From NCBI RefSeq assembly GCF_000763905.1, contig NZ_JRKN01000006.1:62001-126000 (forward strand): 64,000 bases of DNA. Direction: 5' to 3'. Position numbers and translations under genes: made by a program. This document shows positions 54,719 to 63,497 of the stretch, piece after piece. Numbering within the stretch: position 1 is the first letter of the stretch; each line of letters starts with the position of its first letter. Source of the stretch: Paracoccus halophilus (lineage in GTDB: Bacteria > Pseudomonadota > Alphaproteobacteria > Rhodobacterales > Rhodobacteraceae). The notes under the pieces were generated by a model, which was not told the origin of the DNA, ran no database searches, and saw nothing but the letters and a program-made list of their open reading frames with translations.

Positions 54719-55174
54719 ATGCGCCTTATTCTGACTGCCGCCGCTCTGGCTACGATACCGCTTGCCGCCATTGCCCAGGACGATCCGATCAGGAACACGA
54801 TCGAGGCCCGTCAGGGATTTTACAAGATGCTGGCGATCAACATGGGCACGCTGGCCGGCATGGCCAAGGGCGATATTGAATATGACGAAACCGGCGCCAG
54901 CCTGGCCGCCGCCAATATCGAGGCGCTGGCCGGCTATGACCTGCCCAGCCTGTTCCTTGAGGGCAGCGCCTCGGGCGAGGTCGACGGCACCGCCGCCCTG
55001 CCCGATATCTGGGAAGACATGGATGATTTCCGCGCCAAGTTCGACGGGCTGCGCGAAGCCGCCGCCGGCGCGAGCACGGCCGTGACGGGCGGCGCCGGCA
55101 ATGTCGGCCCGGTGGTCGGAAAGCTGGGCGGGGCGTGCAAGGCCTGCCACGACGACTATCGCGAGAAAGGCTGA
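54719..55174 (+). CDS. periplasmic cytochrome c' / c556-type
   Basis: 151 residues: signal peptide (ILTAAALATIPLAAIA), then a four-helix-bundle cytochrome with the heme motif C140-K-A-C143-H144 close to the end, as in cytochrome c'. The His ligand is followed by D-D-Y-R. Family members bind NO or pass electrons. ATG at 54719 preceded by AGAGGA. Stop overlaps the ATG of the cytochrome b gene (TGATG), so a b/c pair is expected. Confidence 0.92.
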   Translation: MRLILTAAALATIPLAAIAQDDPIRNTIEARQGFYKMLAINMGTLAGMAKGDIEYDETGASLAAANIEALAGYDLPSLFLEGSASGEVDGTAALPDIWEDMDDFRAKFDGLREAAAGASTAVTGGAGNVGPVVGKLGGACKACHDDYREKG

Positions 55175-55776
55175 TGAGCGACGGCCCCGTCAAGCAGATG
55201 GGCGCCATCGACGAGGTGCGGCTGTGGGATCCGCTGCTGCGCGCCTTCCACTGGCTGCTGGTCCTGTTCGTGGTCACCAGCTGGCTTCTGGGCAAGTTCG
55301 GCCCCGACCAGATGACGCTGCATTTCTGGAGCGGCTATGTCGTGGCCGGGCTGCTGATCTTTCGGCTGGTCTGGGGCTTTGTCGGGCCGCCGCCGGCCCG
55401 GTTCAGCCATTTCATTCGCGGCCCCGGCGCCATCGCCGGCTATATGCGCGGCATGTTCCTGCGCCAGCCCAGCTATTGGCCGGGCCATAATCCGCTGGGC
55501 GCGCTGTCGGTCATCGCCATGCTGGCGGCGCTGGCGGCGCAGATCACAACCGGGCTGATCTCGGACCCCGACGACTATATCAATGTCGGGCCGCTGGCCT
55601 CGTATGTGAGCAGCGCCACCCGCTCCAAGGCGGTGGGCTGGCACGGTCTTGGCTCGACGCTGATCCTGCTGCTGGTGCTGATCCATGTCGCCGTGATCCT
55701 GTTCTATCGCTTCTGGAAGCACGAGAACCTGGTCAAGCCGATGATCACCGGAAAGAAACTGATCCGCCGGCGCTGA
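55174..55776 (+). CDS. cytochrome b561-type membrane protein
   Basis: 200 residues, four membrane helices with histidines suited as heme ligands: AFHWLL (first helix), LHFWSGY, GWHGLGS and L-I-H-V-A-V. Member of the cytochrome b/b6 Ni-hydrogenase-like group that transfers electrons from quinol to periplasmic cytochromes. Partner is the upstream cytochrome c'-type protein (one-base overlap). Confidence 0.9.
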   Translation: MSDGPVKQMGAIDEVRLWDPLLRAFHWLLVLFVVTSWLLGKFGPDQMTLHFWSGYVVAGLLIFRLVWGFVGPPPARFSHFIRGPGAIAGYMRGMFLRQPSYWPGHNPLGALSVIAMLAALAAQITTGLISDPDDYINVGPLASYVSSATRSKAVGWHGLGSTLILLLVLIHVAVILFYRFWKHENLVKPMITGKKLIRRR

Positions 55777-55914
55777 CAGCGGGATCACAGGCCATGGCCC
55801 CGGCCTGTGACCCGCACGCATCAAGCTGGTACATTTTTCCGCACCACGACCGGAAATTGGCTTTGGCACGCCTGCAAATCCCCATAGCTTGCTGTCAAAA
55901 CATGGGAGAAAGTC

Positions 55915-56718
55915 GTGATTTCCTGGATTGTGCTTGCCGGCTTTGGCCTGGCGATGATGGGGACCATCCTGTCGGACGACGATGACGACAATGAGTCCCG
56001 CAACGGCGAAGAGCTGGTTTACGAAGAGGGCGGCGACACCACCCTGACCGGCACGGACGGAAACGATATCGCGACGCTCGACCAGGAAGGGTTGACCGTC
56101 AATGGTGGTGCTGGCAACGACACGCTGACAAGCACCCGATTGGGTAATGTCCTGAACGGAGAGGCCGGCGACGATTACCTCGCAGGCATTGATTCCAATC
56201 AGCTCTATGGCGGCGATGGCGACGATGTCATCGAGTATTCCGACCCGGAATCAGTCGATACCACCGCGATCGTCGATGGCGGTGCCGGCGACGATACGAT
56301 CAGCGTGACCGCCGCCACCGAAGAGGACTGGATCTACGGCGATCATGGCGGTGTCCGCGTTTCGGGCGGCGAAGGCAGTGACGACTTCACCCTGACCGCC
56401 GAGATGGACGACAGCGTCCCGAATCTCCCTGACGGATGGACCTCTACCGTCGAGACCGGGCTGGCACGGATTACCGATTTCAACCCCGATGAGGATGTTT
56501 TGACGATCCGGCTCCAGGCAGCCGAAGGCAGCAGCGAGCCCGAAACACCGGAAATCGAGTTCGAACAGGTCGAACCGCCCGAGGGCGAAGGCGGTTATAC
56601 GACCACGGTCAGGCTTCGCTTTGCCGACACTGACAATCAGCTGGAAACTCTCGTCAGATTCACCATCCACAGCGACGTGCCCTTTACCCGCGACGTTATC
56701 AATTTCGTGAACCTGTGA
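55915..56718 (+). CDS. short membrane-anchored protein with RTX-like calcium repeats
   Basis: 267 residues. N-terminal helix MISWIVLAGFGLAMMGTIL is followed by an acidic run (DDDDDNE) and, at about residues 45-125, imperfect RTX nonapeptide repeats (G-G-A-G-N-D, N-G-E-A-G-D-D, Y-G-G-D-G-D-D, D-G-G-A-G-D-D) that bind Ca and form a beta-roll. The C-terminal 100 residues resemble the structural cap of Rhodobacterales RTX proteins. GTG at 55915 has GGGAGAAAG upstream. No type I secretion genes nearby. Composition is visibly less GC-rich than neighbours. Confidence 0.8.
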   Translation: MISWIVLAGFGLAMMGTILSDDDDDNESRNGEELVYEEGGDTTLTGTDGNDIATLDQEGLTVNGGAGNDTLTSTRLGNVLNGEAGDDYLAGIDSNQLYGGDGDDVIEYSDPESVDTTAIVDGGAGDDTISVTAATEEDWIYGDHGGVRVSGGEGSDDFTLTAEMDDSVPNLPDGWTSTVETGLARITDFNPDEDVLTIRLQAAEGSSEPETPEIEFEQVEPPEGEGGYTTTVRLRFADTDNQLETLVRFTIHSDVPFTRDVINFVNL

Positions 56719-56722
56719 TGCG

Positions 56723-56753
56723 GCGCCGCGGTCCCGGGCCGGGACCGCGGCGC
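56723..56753 (+). terminator. strong GC hairpin after the RTX-like gene
   Basis: Arms GCGCCGCGGTCCC and GGGACCGCGGCGC, thirteen perfect pairs around GGGCC, beginning five bases after the stop codon. No T tract follows. Confidence 0.7.
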
Positions 56754-56968
56754 ATCGGAAACAGGCCGTAAGCGGCACCGAAAGCGGCCGCGATCCGGGC
56801 CAAGGGCCCACGCCGGGCGCTCTCGATCACAATCCGGCGTGGTCCCGGCGCTGCGGCATTGATCGAATCAGCCCCTCGTGCCAGCCTGTGCATGCGAAGC
56901 CGCGCGATCTGGGCGGGCGCAATCTCGTCTCCGTCCACCGCGCCACGCATGACAAGGAGCACGACGAC

Positions 56969-57121
56969 ATGACCAGGACCATCGCCGCCGTTGCGGCACT
57001 TTTGCTGTCCGTGGCCGCCCTTCCGGCAGCAGCCGAATGCGTCAAGGGCCAGCCGCATGACGTATCGGCCTCGACCTCGACCGAGAAGCCGGTGATCCGG
57101 GCACCCGACGCCAACGCCTGA
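56969..57121 (+). CDS. 50-residue secreted peptide, unknown function
   Basis: Signal peptide (MTRTIAAVAALLLSVAALPAAA) followed by a mature part of about 28 residues (begins AECVKGQPHD, ends RAPDANA) with one cysteine. ATG at 56969 has AAGGAG nine bases upstream. The sequence before the ATG (GAGCACGACGACATGACC) resembles that before the cytochrome c' start (GGAACGACGACATGCG). I do not recognise a family. The upstream 215 bases hold no other gene. Confidence 0.55.
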   Translation: MTRTIAAVAALLLSVAALPAAAECVKGQPHDVSASTSTEKPVIRAPDANA

Positions 57122-57134
57122 GGCTGAATGGCTG

Positions 57135-57156
57135 AGGGCGGCCCCGTGGCCGCCCT
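57135..57156. terminator. hairpin between small peptide gene and parC
   Basis: AGGGCGGCC / GGCCGCCCT, nine perfect pairs around CCGT. It sits between the convergent ends of the peptide gene and parC and may serve both. Confidence 0.65.
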
Positions 57157-57180
57157 TGCGCATCGCTTACGGCAATCCGT

Positions 57181-59409
57181 TCAGTTGAACCTGTTGTCGC
57201 GCGGGAAACCGCGCGGCGCCATGTAGCCGGCCCCTGCCCGCTTGCCAAGCCAGGCGGACAGGTCTGGCTCGTGCCGCGTACGGCCGCCCGATTCCTGCCA
57301 GCGCAGCCCCTCGGCCAGGGTGATGCAGGCCGCATCAGACAACCCGCCATCCTTGAATTTCTGCAGGCGCACGCCCTTGCCGCGCCCCATCTCGGGCAGT
57401 TCCGTCAGCGGGAAGACCAGCATCTTGCGGTTTTCGCCCACGGTCACCAGATGATCGCCGCTGACCGCGCGGCAGAGCAGCGCGTCGCCATTGAGCACCT
57501 GCTTGCCGGCGCGGGTCTGGGCCTGAATGTCGCCGGCCCCGACGATGAACCCGTCCCCGGCCCTTGAGGCGACCAGATAGCGCCCGCCCTCGCGCCAGGG
57601 AAACAGGTCGATCACGGCGGCATCGTTGGGCAGGTCGATCATCAGGCGCAAGGGCTCGCCCATGCCGCGCCCGCCGGGCAGGGTGTTGGCGGGCAGGGTG
57701 TAAAAGCGGCCATTGGCGCCGAACACCATCAGCTTGTCGGTGGTTTCGGCATGCATGGCCAGGAAAGGCCCGTCGCCATCCTTGAATTTCAGTTCGGCAT
57801 CCAGCGGCTGATGGCCCTTCATGGCGCGGATCCAGCCCATTTGCGAAAGGATGACGGTGATCGGCTCGCGCTCGATCATCGCGTCCATGTCGATCTCGGC
57901 CAGATCGCCGGCCTCGCCGATCTCGGTCCGGCGCAACCCGCCGGGGGCGGATTTGCCGAACTTGCCGCGCGTCTCGCGCAGTTCCTCGGCAATGCGCGAC
58001 CATTGCGCGCCATCATCGGCCAGCATGGCGGCCAGAGCCTCGCGTTCGCGGGTCAGGTTCTCATGCTCGGTGCGCAGTTCCATTTCCTCAAGCTTGCGCA
58101 GGGCGCGCAGGCGCATGTTCAGGATCGCCTCGACCTGCACCTCGGACAGCTTGAATTCGGCCATCATCACCGATTTCGGATCGTCCTCATAGCGGATGAT
58201 CTCGATCACCCGGTCCAGGTTCAGGAAGGCGATCATATAGCCCTCGAGCACCTCGAGCCGGGCGGCGATCTTGTCCAGCCGGTGGTTCGAGCGCCGCACC
58301 AGCACCTCGCGCCGGTGATCGAGAAAGGCGCGCAGCACCTCTTTCAGGCTGCACACCTTGGGCACGCGGCCGTCGATCAGCACGTTCATGTTCAGCCCGA
58401 AGCGGATTTCCAGGTCCGAGACCCGGAACAGCGCCGCCATCAACTGGTCGGCATCGACGGTGCGGGCGCGGGGTTCCAGAACGATGCGCACATCCTCGGT
58501 CGATTCGTCGCGCACATCGGCCAGGATCGGGATCTTCTTGGTCTGGATCAGCTCGGCCAGACGCTCGATCAGCTTGGATTTCTGAACCTGATAGGGGATT
58601 TCCGTGACCACGATCTGGTAATTGCCGCGGCCCAGATCCTCGCGTTCCCATTTCGCGCGCAGGCGCAGGCTGCCGCGGCCGGTGCGATAGGCCTCGGCAA
58701 TGGTTTCGCGATCCTCGACCAGCACGCCGCCGGTCGGAAAATCGGGGCCGGGAATGATGGAGACCAGCGTGTCGTCGCGCGCATCGGGGGCCTTGATCAG
58801 ATGCAGGCAGGCGTCGATGACTTCGTGCAGGTTATGGGGCGGGATGTTTGTGGCCATGCCGACCGCGATGCCGCTGGCGCCGTTGCACAAAAGGTTCGGG
58901 AAGGCCGCCGGCAGCACGACGGGCTCCTCGAGCGTGCCGTCGTAATTGGGGCGGAAATCGACCGCGTTTTCGGTCAGCCCCTCCATCAGGGCCTCGGCGG
59001 CGGCAGTCAGGCGGGCCTCGGTATAGCGGCTGGCGGCGGGGTTGTCGCCGTCGATATTGCCGAAATTCCCCTGTCCGTCCACCAGCGGATAGCGCATGGC
59101 GAAGGGCTGCGCGAGCCGCGCCATCGCGTCATAGATCGCGGCATCGCCATGGGGGTGGTAATTGCCCATCACATCGCCGGTGATCTTGGCCGATTTGCGA
59201 AACGCCCCGGTCGGAGACAGCCGCAACTCGCGCATCGCGTAAAGGATGCGCCGGTGCACGGGCTTGAGGCCATCGCGCGCATCGGGCAGCGCCCGGTGCA
59301 TGATGGTCGAGAGCGCATAGGTCAGGTAGCGCTCGCCAATGGCGCGCGAGAGGGGTTCGGAACTGGTCTGATCCGCGTTGGGATCGGGGATGTTCGGATC
59401 GTCTGACAT
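57181..59409 (-). CDS. parC: DNA topoisomerase IV subunit A
   Basis: 742 residues. Breaks and rejoins DNA during decatenation with ParE. Catalytic Y129 in [10 protein letters not shown]-terminal winged-helix and tower domains followed by a C-terminal beta-pinwheel with G-R-G-K-G-V-R-L. In the quinolone pocket the segment is [12 protein letters not shown]90 and D94 replace the E. coli Ser80 and Glu84. ATG at 59409 gives the normal ParC length; the frame continues upstream to 59616 without similarity. Length and tail favour ParC over GyrA. Confidence 0.93.
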   Translation of the reverse strand: MSDDPNIPDPNADQTSSEPLSRAIGERYLTYALSTIMHRALPDARDGLKPVHRRILYAMRELRLSPTGAFRKSAKITGDVMGNYHPHGDAAIYDAMARLAQPFAMRYPLVDGQGNFGNIDGDNPAASRYTEARLTAAAEALMEGLTENAVDFRPNYDGTLEEPVVLPAAFPNLLCNGASGIAVGMATNIPPHNLHEVIDACLHLIKAPDARDDTLVSIIPGPDFPTGGVLVEDRETIAEAYRTGRGSLRLRAKWEREDLGRGNYQIVVTEIPYQVQKSKLIERLAELIQTKKIPILADVRDESTEDVRIVLEPRARTVDADQLMAALFRVSDLEIRFGLNMNVLIDGRVPKVCSLKEVLRAFLDHRREVLVRRSNHRLDKIAARLEVLEGYMIAFLNLDRVIEIIRYEDDPKSVMMAEFKLSEVQVEAILNMRLRALRKLEEMELRTEHENLTREREALAAMLADDGAQWSRIAEELRETRGKFGKSAPGGLRRTEIGEAGDLAEIDMDAMIEREPITVILSQMGWIRAMKGHQPLDAELKFKDGDGPFLAMHAETTDKLMVFGANGRFYTLPANTLPGGRGMGEPLRLMIDLPNDAAVIDLFPWREGGRYLVASRAGDGFIVGAGDIQAQTRAGKQVLNGDALLCRAVSGDHLVTVGENRKMLVFPLTELPEMGRGKGVRLQKFKDGGLSDAACITLAEGLRWQESGGRTRHEPDLSAWLGKRAGAGYMAPRGFPRDNRFN

Positions 59410-59500
59410 GGGCTCGTGAATAGGGCTGTGCGCGCTGGCGGTCCAGTCGGAAATGTGCCGGGGAAGAGGAGCCAGACGATTTGGCCGGGATGGCGCGTTG

Positions 59501-59563
59501 GAAGACCCCCGCGCCGGGGGCGCTGCCCCCGGACCCCCGGGATATTTGGATGAAGAAGAAAGG
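59501..59563. repeat. probable Rhodobacterales-type intergenic repeat
   Basis: A run of short C- and G-tracts (CCCCCGCGCCGGGGG, GGGGGCGCTGCCCCC) followed by CCCCCGGGATATTTGGATGA and AGAAGAA. Several alternative hairpins are possible. I recall this motif as frequent at gene ends in Rhodobacterales genomes. It lies just after the last nir-cluster gene, in the orientation of a terminator for it. Confidence 0.6.
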
Positions 59564-59567
59564 GCCG

Positions 59568-59840
59568 CTAGCTGCGATCCGGAGGGGCGGCCTGATCCAT
59601 CAGGCCCCTGATCCATCTGCCCGCCGCCCAGGTCGCGGGGATGCCGAGGACGACGGCGAACGCCGCCGCGCGATAGGGCGACCAGACGGCGAAGCCCAGC
59701 CAGCTGGCGAGCAGCGACAGCATGAACAGGTTGATCCAGACCGCCGCCGCCGCGAAAGGATAGAAGAGCAGCGCCAGTTTCCAGACCGGCCAGCCCTCAG
59801 TGGCTGGTTCCGTCTTCGAAGGTGATCTTGTTCCAGACAT
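59568..59840 (-). CDS. small two-helix membrane protein after nirN
   Basis: 90 residues: soluble N-terminus of 20, then hydrophobic segments [20 protein letters not shown] and [20 protein letters not shown] overlaps the last 44 bases of nirN and has GGGGAAA five bases upstream, so it is translationally linked. No known family; could be an assembly factor for the nitrite reductase system, but no evidence for that beyond position. Confidence 0.6.
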   Translation of the reverse strand: MSGTRSPSKTEPATEGWPVWKLALLFYPFAAAAVWINLFMLSLLASWLGFAVWSPYRAAAFAVVLGIPATWAAGRWIRGLMDQAAPPDRS

Positions 59841-61338
59841 TGTATTTCCCCGAGGGTTTGCGCATCGGCAGGCGCTTCACCTCTTGCAGCGTTTTGGCGT
59901 CATAGACCACGACGGCGCCCTCGTCCTCCCACAATGACACAAGCACATGGCTGCCGTCGCGGGTGAATTCGGCATGGGCGAAGGTCTGGCCCGGAAAGGG
60001 TTTCAGCGCCTTGACGATCTGCAGGCTTTGCTTGTCGATCACCAGCATCTGGTCCTTGTTGGGACCGAAGAACACATCCGCCCAGAGATAGGGGCTGTTG
60101 GCATGGCTGCGCAGGAAGAATCCCGGCCCGGGGGTTTCGATCTGCCCGACCAGCGACCAGTCCTGCATGTCGATGACCGACAGCACCCCTTCGCCCAGAT
60201 GCGGGGTGGCCATGACGCGGCGGCCGTCCCGTTCCCAGGTGATGCCCGAACCAAGATGCGGCAGGCCCGGCAGCGGCAGTTCCGCGATGATGCGGCCGAC
60301 ATCCAGATTGACCACCACGCCCTTGTCGCCGTTCCGGTTGGCGCCGATCAGTTCGCGATAATCGGGCGAAAAGAAGAAATCATCTACCGGCTCGTCAATT
60401 ACGATTCGGCGGCGGGCAAAAAGGCCCTTTTCAGCGCCCAGAGCCTCTTCGGCGCCGCTTTGGTAATTGTGGACAAAACCGTCATAGAAGGGTCCCGCCT
60501 CGGGGTCGGTTGCGATCTCCCATATTTCCGGAGCGTCCTTCAGCGCCAGAATGAAGCTGTCGCGGGCGGGCGCCTGATAGACGGCGCTGACGCGGCTGGG
60601 GGTCTTGTCGCGGGCGATGACCTCGATCATCTTGACCGGGGACAGATCGCGGCTGTCCAGAATGGTCAGGCTGGCGGGCAGGTAATTGGCCACGGCCAGC
60701 CATTTCCCGTCCGGGCTGATCGCGATATTGCGGCTGTTCAGCGCGGCGCGGGTCCGGCCGACCTCGGACAGCGACCAGATATCGTATTTCTGCACCCAGC
60801 CGTCGCGCGACATGATATAGACGAAACGCCCGTCGGGGCTGAATTTCGGCCCGCCATGGACCGCGAAGGGGGTGGCGAAACGATCCAGCACCTGGAACGT
60901 ATCGCCGTCCAGAACGCTGACGTGGTGATCGCCGGTTTCCACCACCAACGTGATATTCATCGGGTCGCCGCTGAAAACCGGCGCATCGGCGGGGCGGTAA
61001 TCGGGATTCATGCTGCGGCTGGCGGTGATCTGGTCGGCGCCCCAATCGGGAAGTGTGGCCAGCGGGGTCTTGAGATACCCCACGAGCGCAGCGATCCGTT
61101 CGGGCGACAGATCGCCCGCGAAGCCCGCCATCTGGGTCGAGACTCGGCCCTCGGCGATGATCCGGTCGACATCCCTGACCCGGCCCAGTGTTTCCGGGAT
61201 CAGCGCCGGGCCGGTGCCACCCAGCCGGTCCTCGCCATGGCAGGACGCGCAATAATCCGCGTAATCCGCCGCCGGATCGGCCATCGCTGCCATCGGCAGC
61301 AGCGCCAGCAGGCTACAGGAAACGATGCGCCGGATCAT
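59797..61338 (-). CDS. nirN: dihydro-heme d1 dehydrogenase NirN
   Basis: 513-residue periplasmic protein: signal peptide, an N-terminal cytochrome c domain with C30-A-S-C33-H34, and an eight-bladed d1-type propeller (from about residue 130). The attached cytochrome c domain separates it from NirF, which has only the propeller. NirN oxidises the last side chain to finish heme d1 before delivery to NirS. ATG at 61338 overlaps nirJ by 26 bases and has GGGGAAAAAG upstream. Confidence 0.92.
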   Translation of the reverse strand: MIRRIVSCSLLALLPMAAMADPAADYADYCASCHGEDRLGGTGPALIPETLGRVRDVDRIIAEGRVSTQMAGFAGDLSPERIAALVGYLKTPLATLPDWGADQITASRSMNPDYRPADAPVFSGDPMNITLVVETGDHHVSVLDGDTFQVLDRFATPFAVHGGPKFSPDGRFVYIMSRDGWVQKYDIWSLSEVGRTRAALNSRNIAISPDGKWLAVANYLPASLTILDSRDLSPVKMIEVIARDKTPSRVSAVYQAPARDSFILALKDAPEIWEIATDPEAGPFYDGFVHNYQSGAEEALGAEKGLFARRRIVIDEPVDDFFFSPDYRELIGANRNGDKGVVVNLDVGRIIAELPLPGLPHLGSGITWERDGRRVMATPHLGEGVLSVIDMQDWSLVGQIETPGPGFFLRSHANSPYLWADVFFGPNKDQMLVIDKQSLQIVKALKPFPGQTFAHAEFTRDGSHVLVSLWEDEGAVVVYDAKTLQEVKRLPMRKPSGKYNVWNKITFEDGTSH

Positions 61339-62530
61339 GGCTTTTTCCCCGGAAAGGCGTGACGGCAAGGCGGTCCAGATCGGCGTCCTCGACCCCGATT
61401 TCCCGCGCGCTGAGGTAACAGGCCGGGTCCTCGGCCCACGGATCCCCGGTCAGTTGCAGGGCGCGGATGCGGGTATTGCCGCCGCAGACCGATTGATAGG
61501 CACAAGCCCCGCAGCGCCCCTTGAGCGGACGCGGGCGGGTTCGCAGCGTGGCAAGGATCGCGTCATCCCCGGTCCAAAGCTCGGAAAACGGGCGTTCCTT
61601 GACCGATCCGACGGTGTAATCCGACCAGTAGGTATCGGGATGCACCCTGCCCTGCGGGTCGATATTGCCGACCCCCAGCCCCGAGGAATTGCCGCCCCAT
61701 GCCTGCAGATGCGCGCGCAGATTGGCGAGGGCTTCGGGGGCGAAACGTGCCTCGGCCCAACGCATGAAATAGACCGCGTCGGCATCGTTATTGCCGGTGA
61801 CGACCTCGAAGGGTTCCCCCGCCTCGACCGCCGCCCAGGCGCGAGCGATCAGCAGATCCATCGCGCGGCGGGTATGATCATGGGCGGTATCCTCGGCCCG
61901 GTGCTTGTCGCCGCGCCCGGCATAGACCAGATGCGACAGGTAGAACTTGTCCACGCCCTCGTCCCGGCACAGATCCAGCATGGCGGGCAGGTGATGGGCA
62001 TTGTCGCGCGTGATGGTAAAGCGCAGGCCCACCTTGACGCCGCGCGACTTGCAGGCGCGCACCCCGTCCAGCGCCTGCTGATACGCCCCATCGACCCCGC
62101 GGAACCAGTCGTTGACCGCGCCGATCCCGTCCAGCGAGATGCCCACATAGTCAAATCCCAGATCGGCCAGCCGGTCCACGTTTTCGGCATTGATCCTGGT
62201 GCCGTTGGTGGACAGCGACAGGTGGCGAAAATCCAGCCGCCGGGCCTCGGCCGCCAGATCCCAGAAATCGAAGCGCGACAGCGGCTCGCCGCCCGACAGG
62301 ATCAGGGCCGGGATGCGGAAATCCGACAGGTCGCGCAGCACCGCCATGGCCTGGTCATGGGTCAATTCGCCCGGAAATGGACGGTCGGCCGAGACCGTAT
62401 AGCAATGGCGGCATTTCAGGTTGCAGCTGCGCGTGAGGTTCCAGATCACCACCGGCTTGACCGGGCCGCGACGCGGGCGCGGCGGCGTGGGGCTGCGAAG
62501 CTGGTGCATGTATTGGGTCAGGCGGAACAT
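61313..62530 (-). CDS. nirJ: heme d1 biosynthesis radical SAM protein NirJ
   Basis: 405 residues. Radical SAM cluster C36-x3-C40-x2-C43 (SCNLKCRHC), GGEP motif (ILSGGEPL) and a SPASM-like second cluster ([12 protein letters not shown]...DPACYL). Removes propionate side chains from 12,18-didecarboxysiroheme to give oxo groups. Ribosome site AGGAGG before the ATG at 62530. Downstream of the siroheme decarboxylase genes. Confidence 0.95.
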   Translation of the reverse strand: MFRLTQYMHQLRSPTPPRPRRGPVKPVVIWNLTRSCNLKCRHCYTVSADRPFPGELTHDQAMAVLRDLSDFRIPALILSGGEPLSRFDFWDLAAEARRLDFRHLSLSTNGTRINAENVDRLADLGFDYVGISLDGIGAVNDWFRGVDGAYQQALDGVRACKSRGVKVGLRFTITRDNAHHLPAMLDLCRDEGVDKFYLSHLVYAGRGDKHRAEDTAHDHTRRAMDLLIARAWAAVEAGEPFEVVTGNNDADAVYFMRWAEARFAPEALANLRAHLQAWGGNSSGLGVGNIDPQGRVHPDTYWSDYTVGSVKERPFSELWTGDDAILATLRTRPRPLKGRCGACAYQSVCGGNTRIRALQLTGDPWAEDPACYLSAREIGVEDADLDRLAVTPFRGKSHDPAHRFL

Positions 62531-62544
62531 GGGGCCTCCTTTTT

Positions 62545-63027
62545 TCAGCCAGCGCGCAGGCGCAGGCCGGTCTTTTTCAGGATCCGGGTGGAATACAGGA
62601 TGTCGTCGGCGCGGCAGGCATCGCCCAGGATGTCGCGCAGTTCGGCGCGCTTGCTCTCGACCTCGGCGCGCGATGAGCCATGCAGCATGGCAAACAGGTT
62701 ATAGCGCCAGACCGGCGCGCGCGGCCGCAGATAGCAATGGGTCACGAAATCCAGCGCCCCGATACGGTGGCCAAGATCCGATGCCTGCGCGTCATCGACA
62801 TCCCAGACGCTCATGCCGTTGGCGGTCATGCCAAGCGCGTAATGGTTGGGCGCGATGGCGATGCGGCGAATGATGCCGCGGTCGCGCATCGCGGTAAGAC
62901 GATAGATGACCTCGGCCTCGCTGAGATCCAGCGCGCGGGCAATCTGCTCATAGGGTCGGTCGGTCAGCGGCAGCCCGGCCTGGGTCGCCTCGATCAGACG
63001 GCGGTCGGTGCGGTCCAGATCGCTCAT
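62545..63027 (-). CDS. nirH: siroheme decarboxylase subunit, Lrp/AsnC-like (NirH by order)
   Basis: 160 residues with AsnC/Lrp helix-turn-helix ([14 protein letters not shown]...[14 protein letters not shown]) and a C-terminal RAM-like domain (YNLFAMLHG). Despite the regulator look, NirD/L/G/H decarboxylate siroheme to 12,18-didecarboxysiroheme. Naming G versus H follows the P. denitrificans order DLGHJN. Overlaps the upstream gene by four bases. Confidence 0.8.
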   Translation of the reverse strand: MSDLDRTDRRLIEATQAGLPLTDRPYEQIARALDLSEAEVIYRLTAMRDRGIIRRIAIAPNHYALGMTANGMSVWDVDDAQASDLGHRIGALDFVTHCYLRPRAPVWRYNLFAMLHGSSRAEVESKRAELRDILGDACRADDILYSTRILKKTGLRLRAG

Positions 63028-63497
63028 GCCCGCACCCGGAAATTGACATAGAATTCCTGCAACTTGGGGAACCTCCAGACGGTCAGGCCGGTCTCGGCCT
63101 GGATGCGGGCGGCGGTTTCCGCGATGCCCTCGGGGGTTTCGCTCGCCAGCACGAACCACATGTTCAATTCGTGGTCGCGGGCATAGTTATGCGCCACCTC
63201 GGGATGGGCGTTGACCAGATCCGCGATGCGGTCGAAATCCTCGGCCGGCGCGGCAAGCGCACAGAGGCAGAACGCCCCGCCCATCGCCGCCGCGTCGTAA
63301 AACGGCCCGAAGCGGGTGATCGCGCCGATCTCGCGCAGGCGGGACAGGCGCCGGATCAGTTCCCCGCCGGTCAGGCCCAGCGGTCTGGCTGCCTGATCGA
63401 AGGGATGCGGGCTCAGCGGAAAGCCCTCTTGCAGCGCGTTCAGGATGGCGCGGTCGGTGGCGTCCAGCGCCTCTTCGGGCAGGGTATGACGGGTCAT
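63024..63497 (-). CDS. nirG: siroheme decarboxylase subunit, Lrp/AsnC-like (NirG by order)
   Basis: 157 residues, same fold: D-A-T-D-R-A-I-L-N-A-L-Q-E-G-F-P-L and G-A-I-T-R-F-G-P-F-Y, with the M-W-F-V-L-A-S-E-T-P segment. Start ATG at 63497 overlaps the stop of the preceding gene. Works with the other three subunits. Confidence 0.78.
   Translation of the reverse strand: MTRHTLPEEALDATDRAILNALQEGFPLSPHPFDQAARPLGLTGGELIRRLSRLREIGAITRFGPFYDAAAMGGAFCLCALAAPAEDFDRIADLVNAHPEVAHNYARDHELNMWFVLASETPEGIAETAARIQAETGLTVWRFPKLQEFYVNFRVRA

Noticed and set aside
55855..55885. Sigma-54 promoter upstream of the RTX-like gene (TTGGCACG...TGCAA)
   Set aside because: The spacing between the GG and GC elements is about three bases too short.
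57181..59409. Gyrase A instead of ParC
   Set aside because: 742 residues and the pinwheel tail with GRGKGVRL suit ParC better than the longer GyrA of alphaproteobacteria.
59797..61338. Naming this gene nirF
   Set aside because: It has a cytochrome c CASCH motif ahead of the d1 propeller and follows nirJ, which fits NirN; NirF lacks the c domain.
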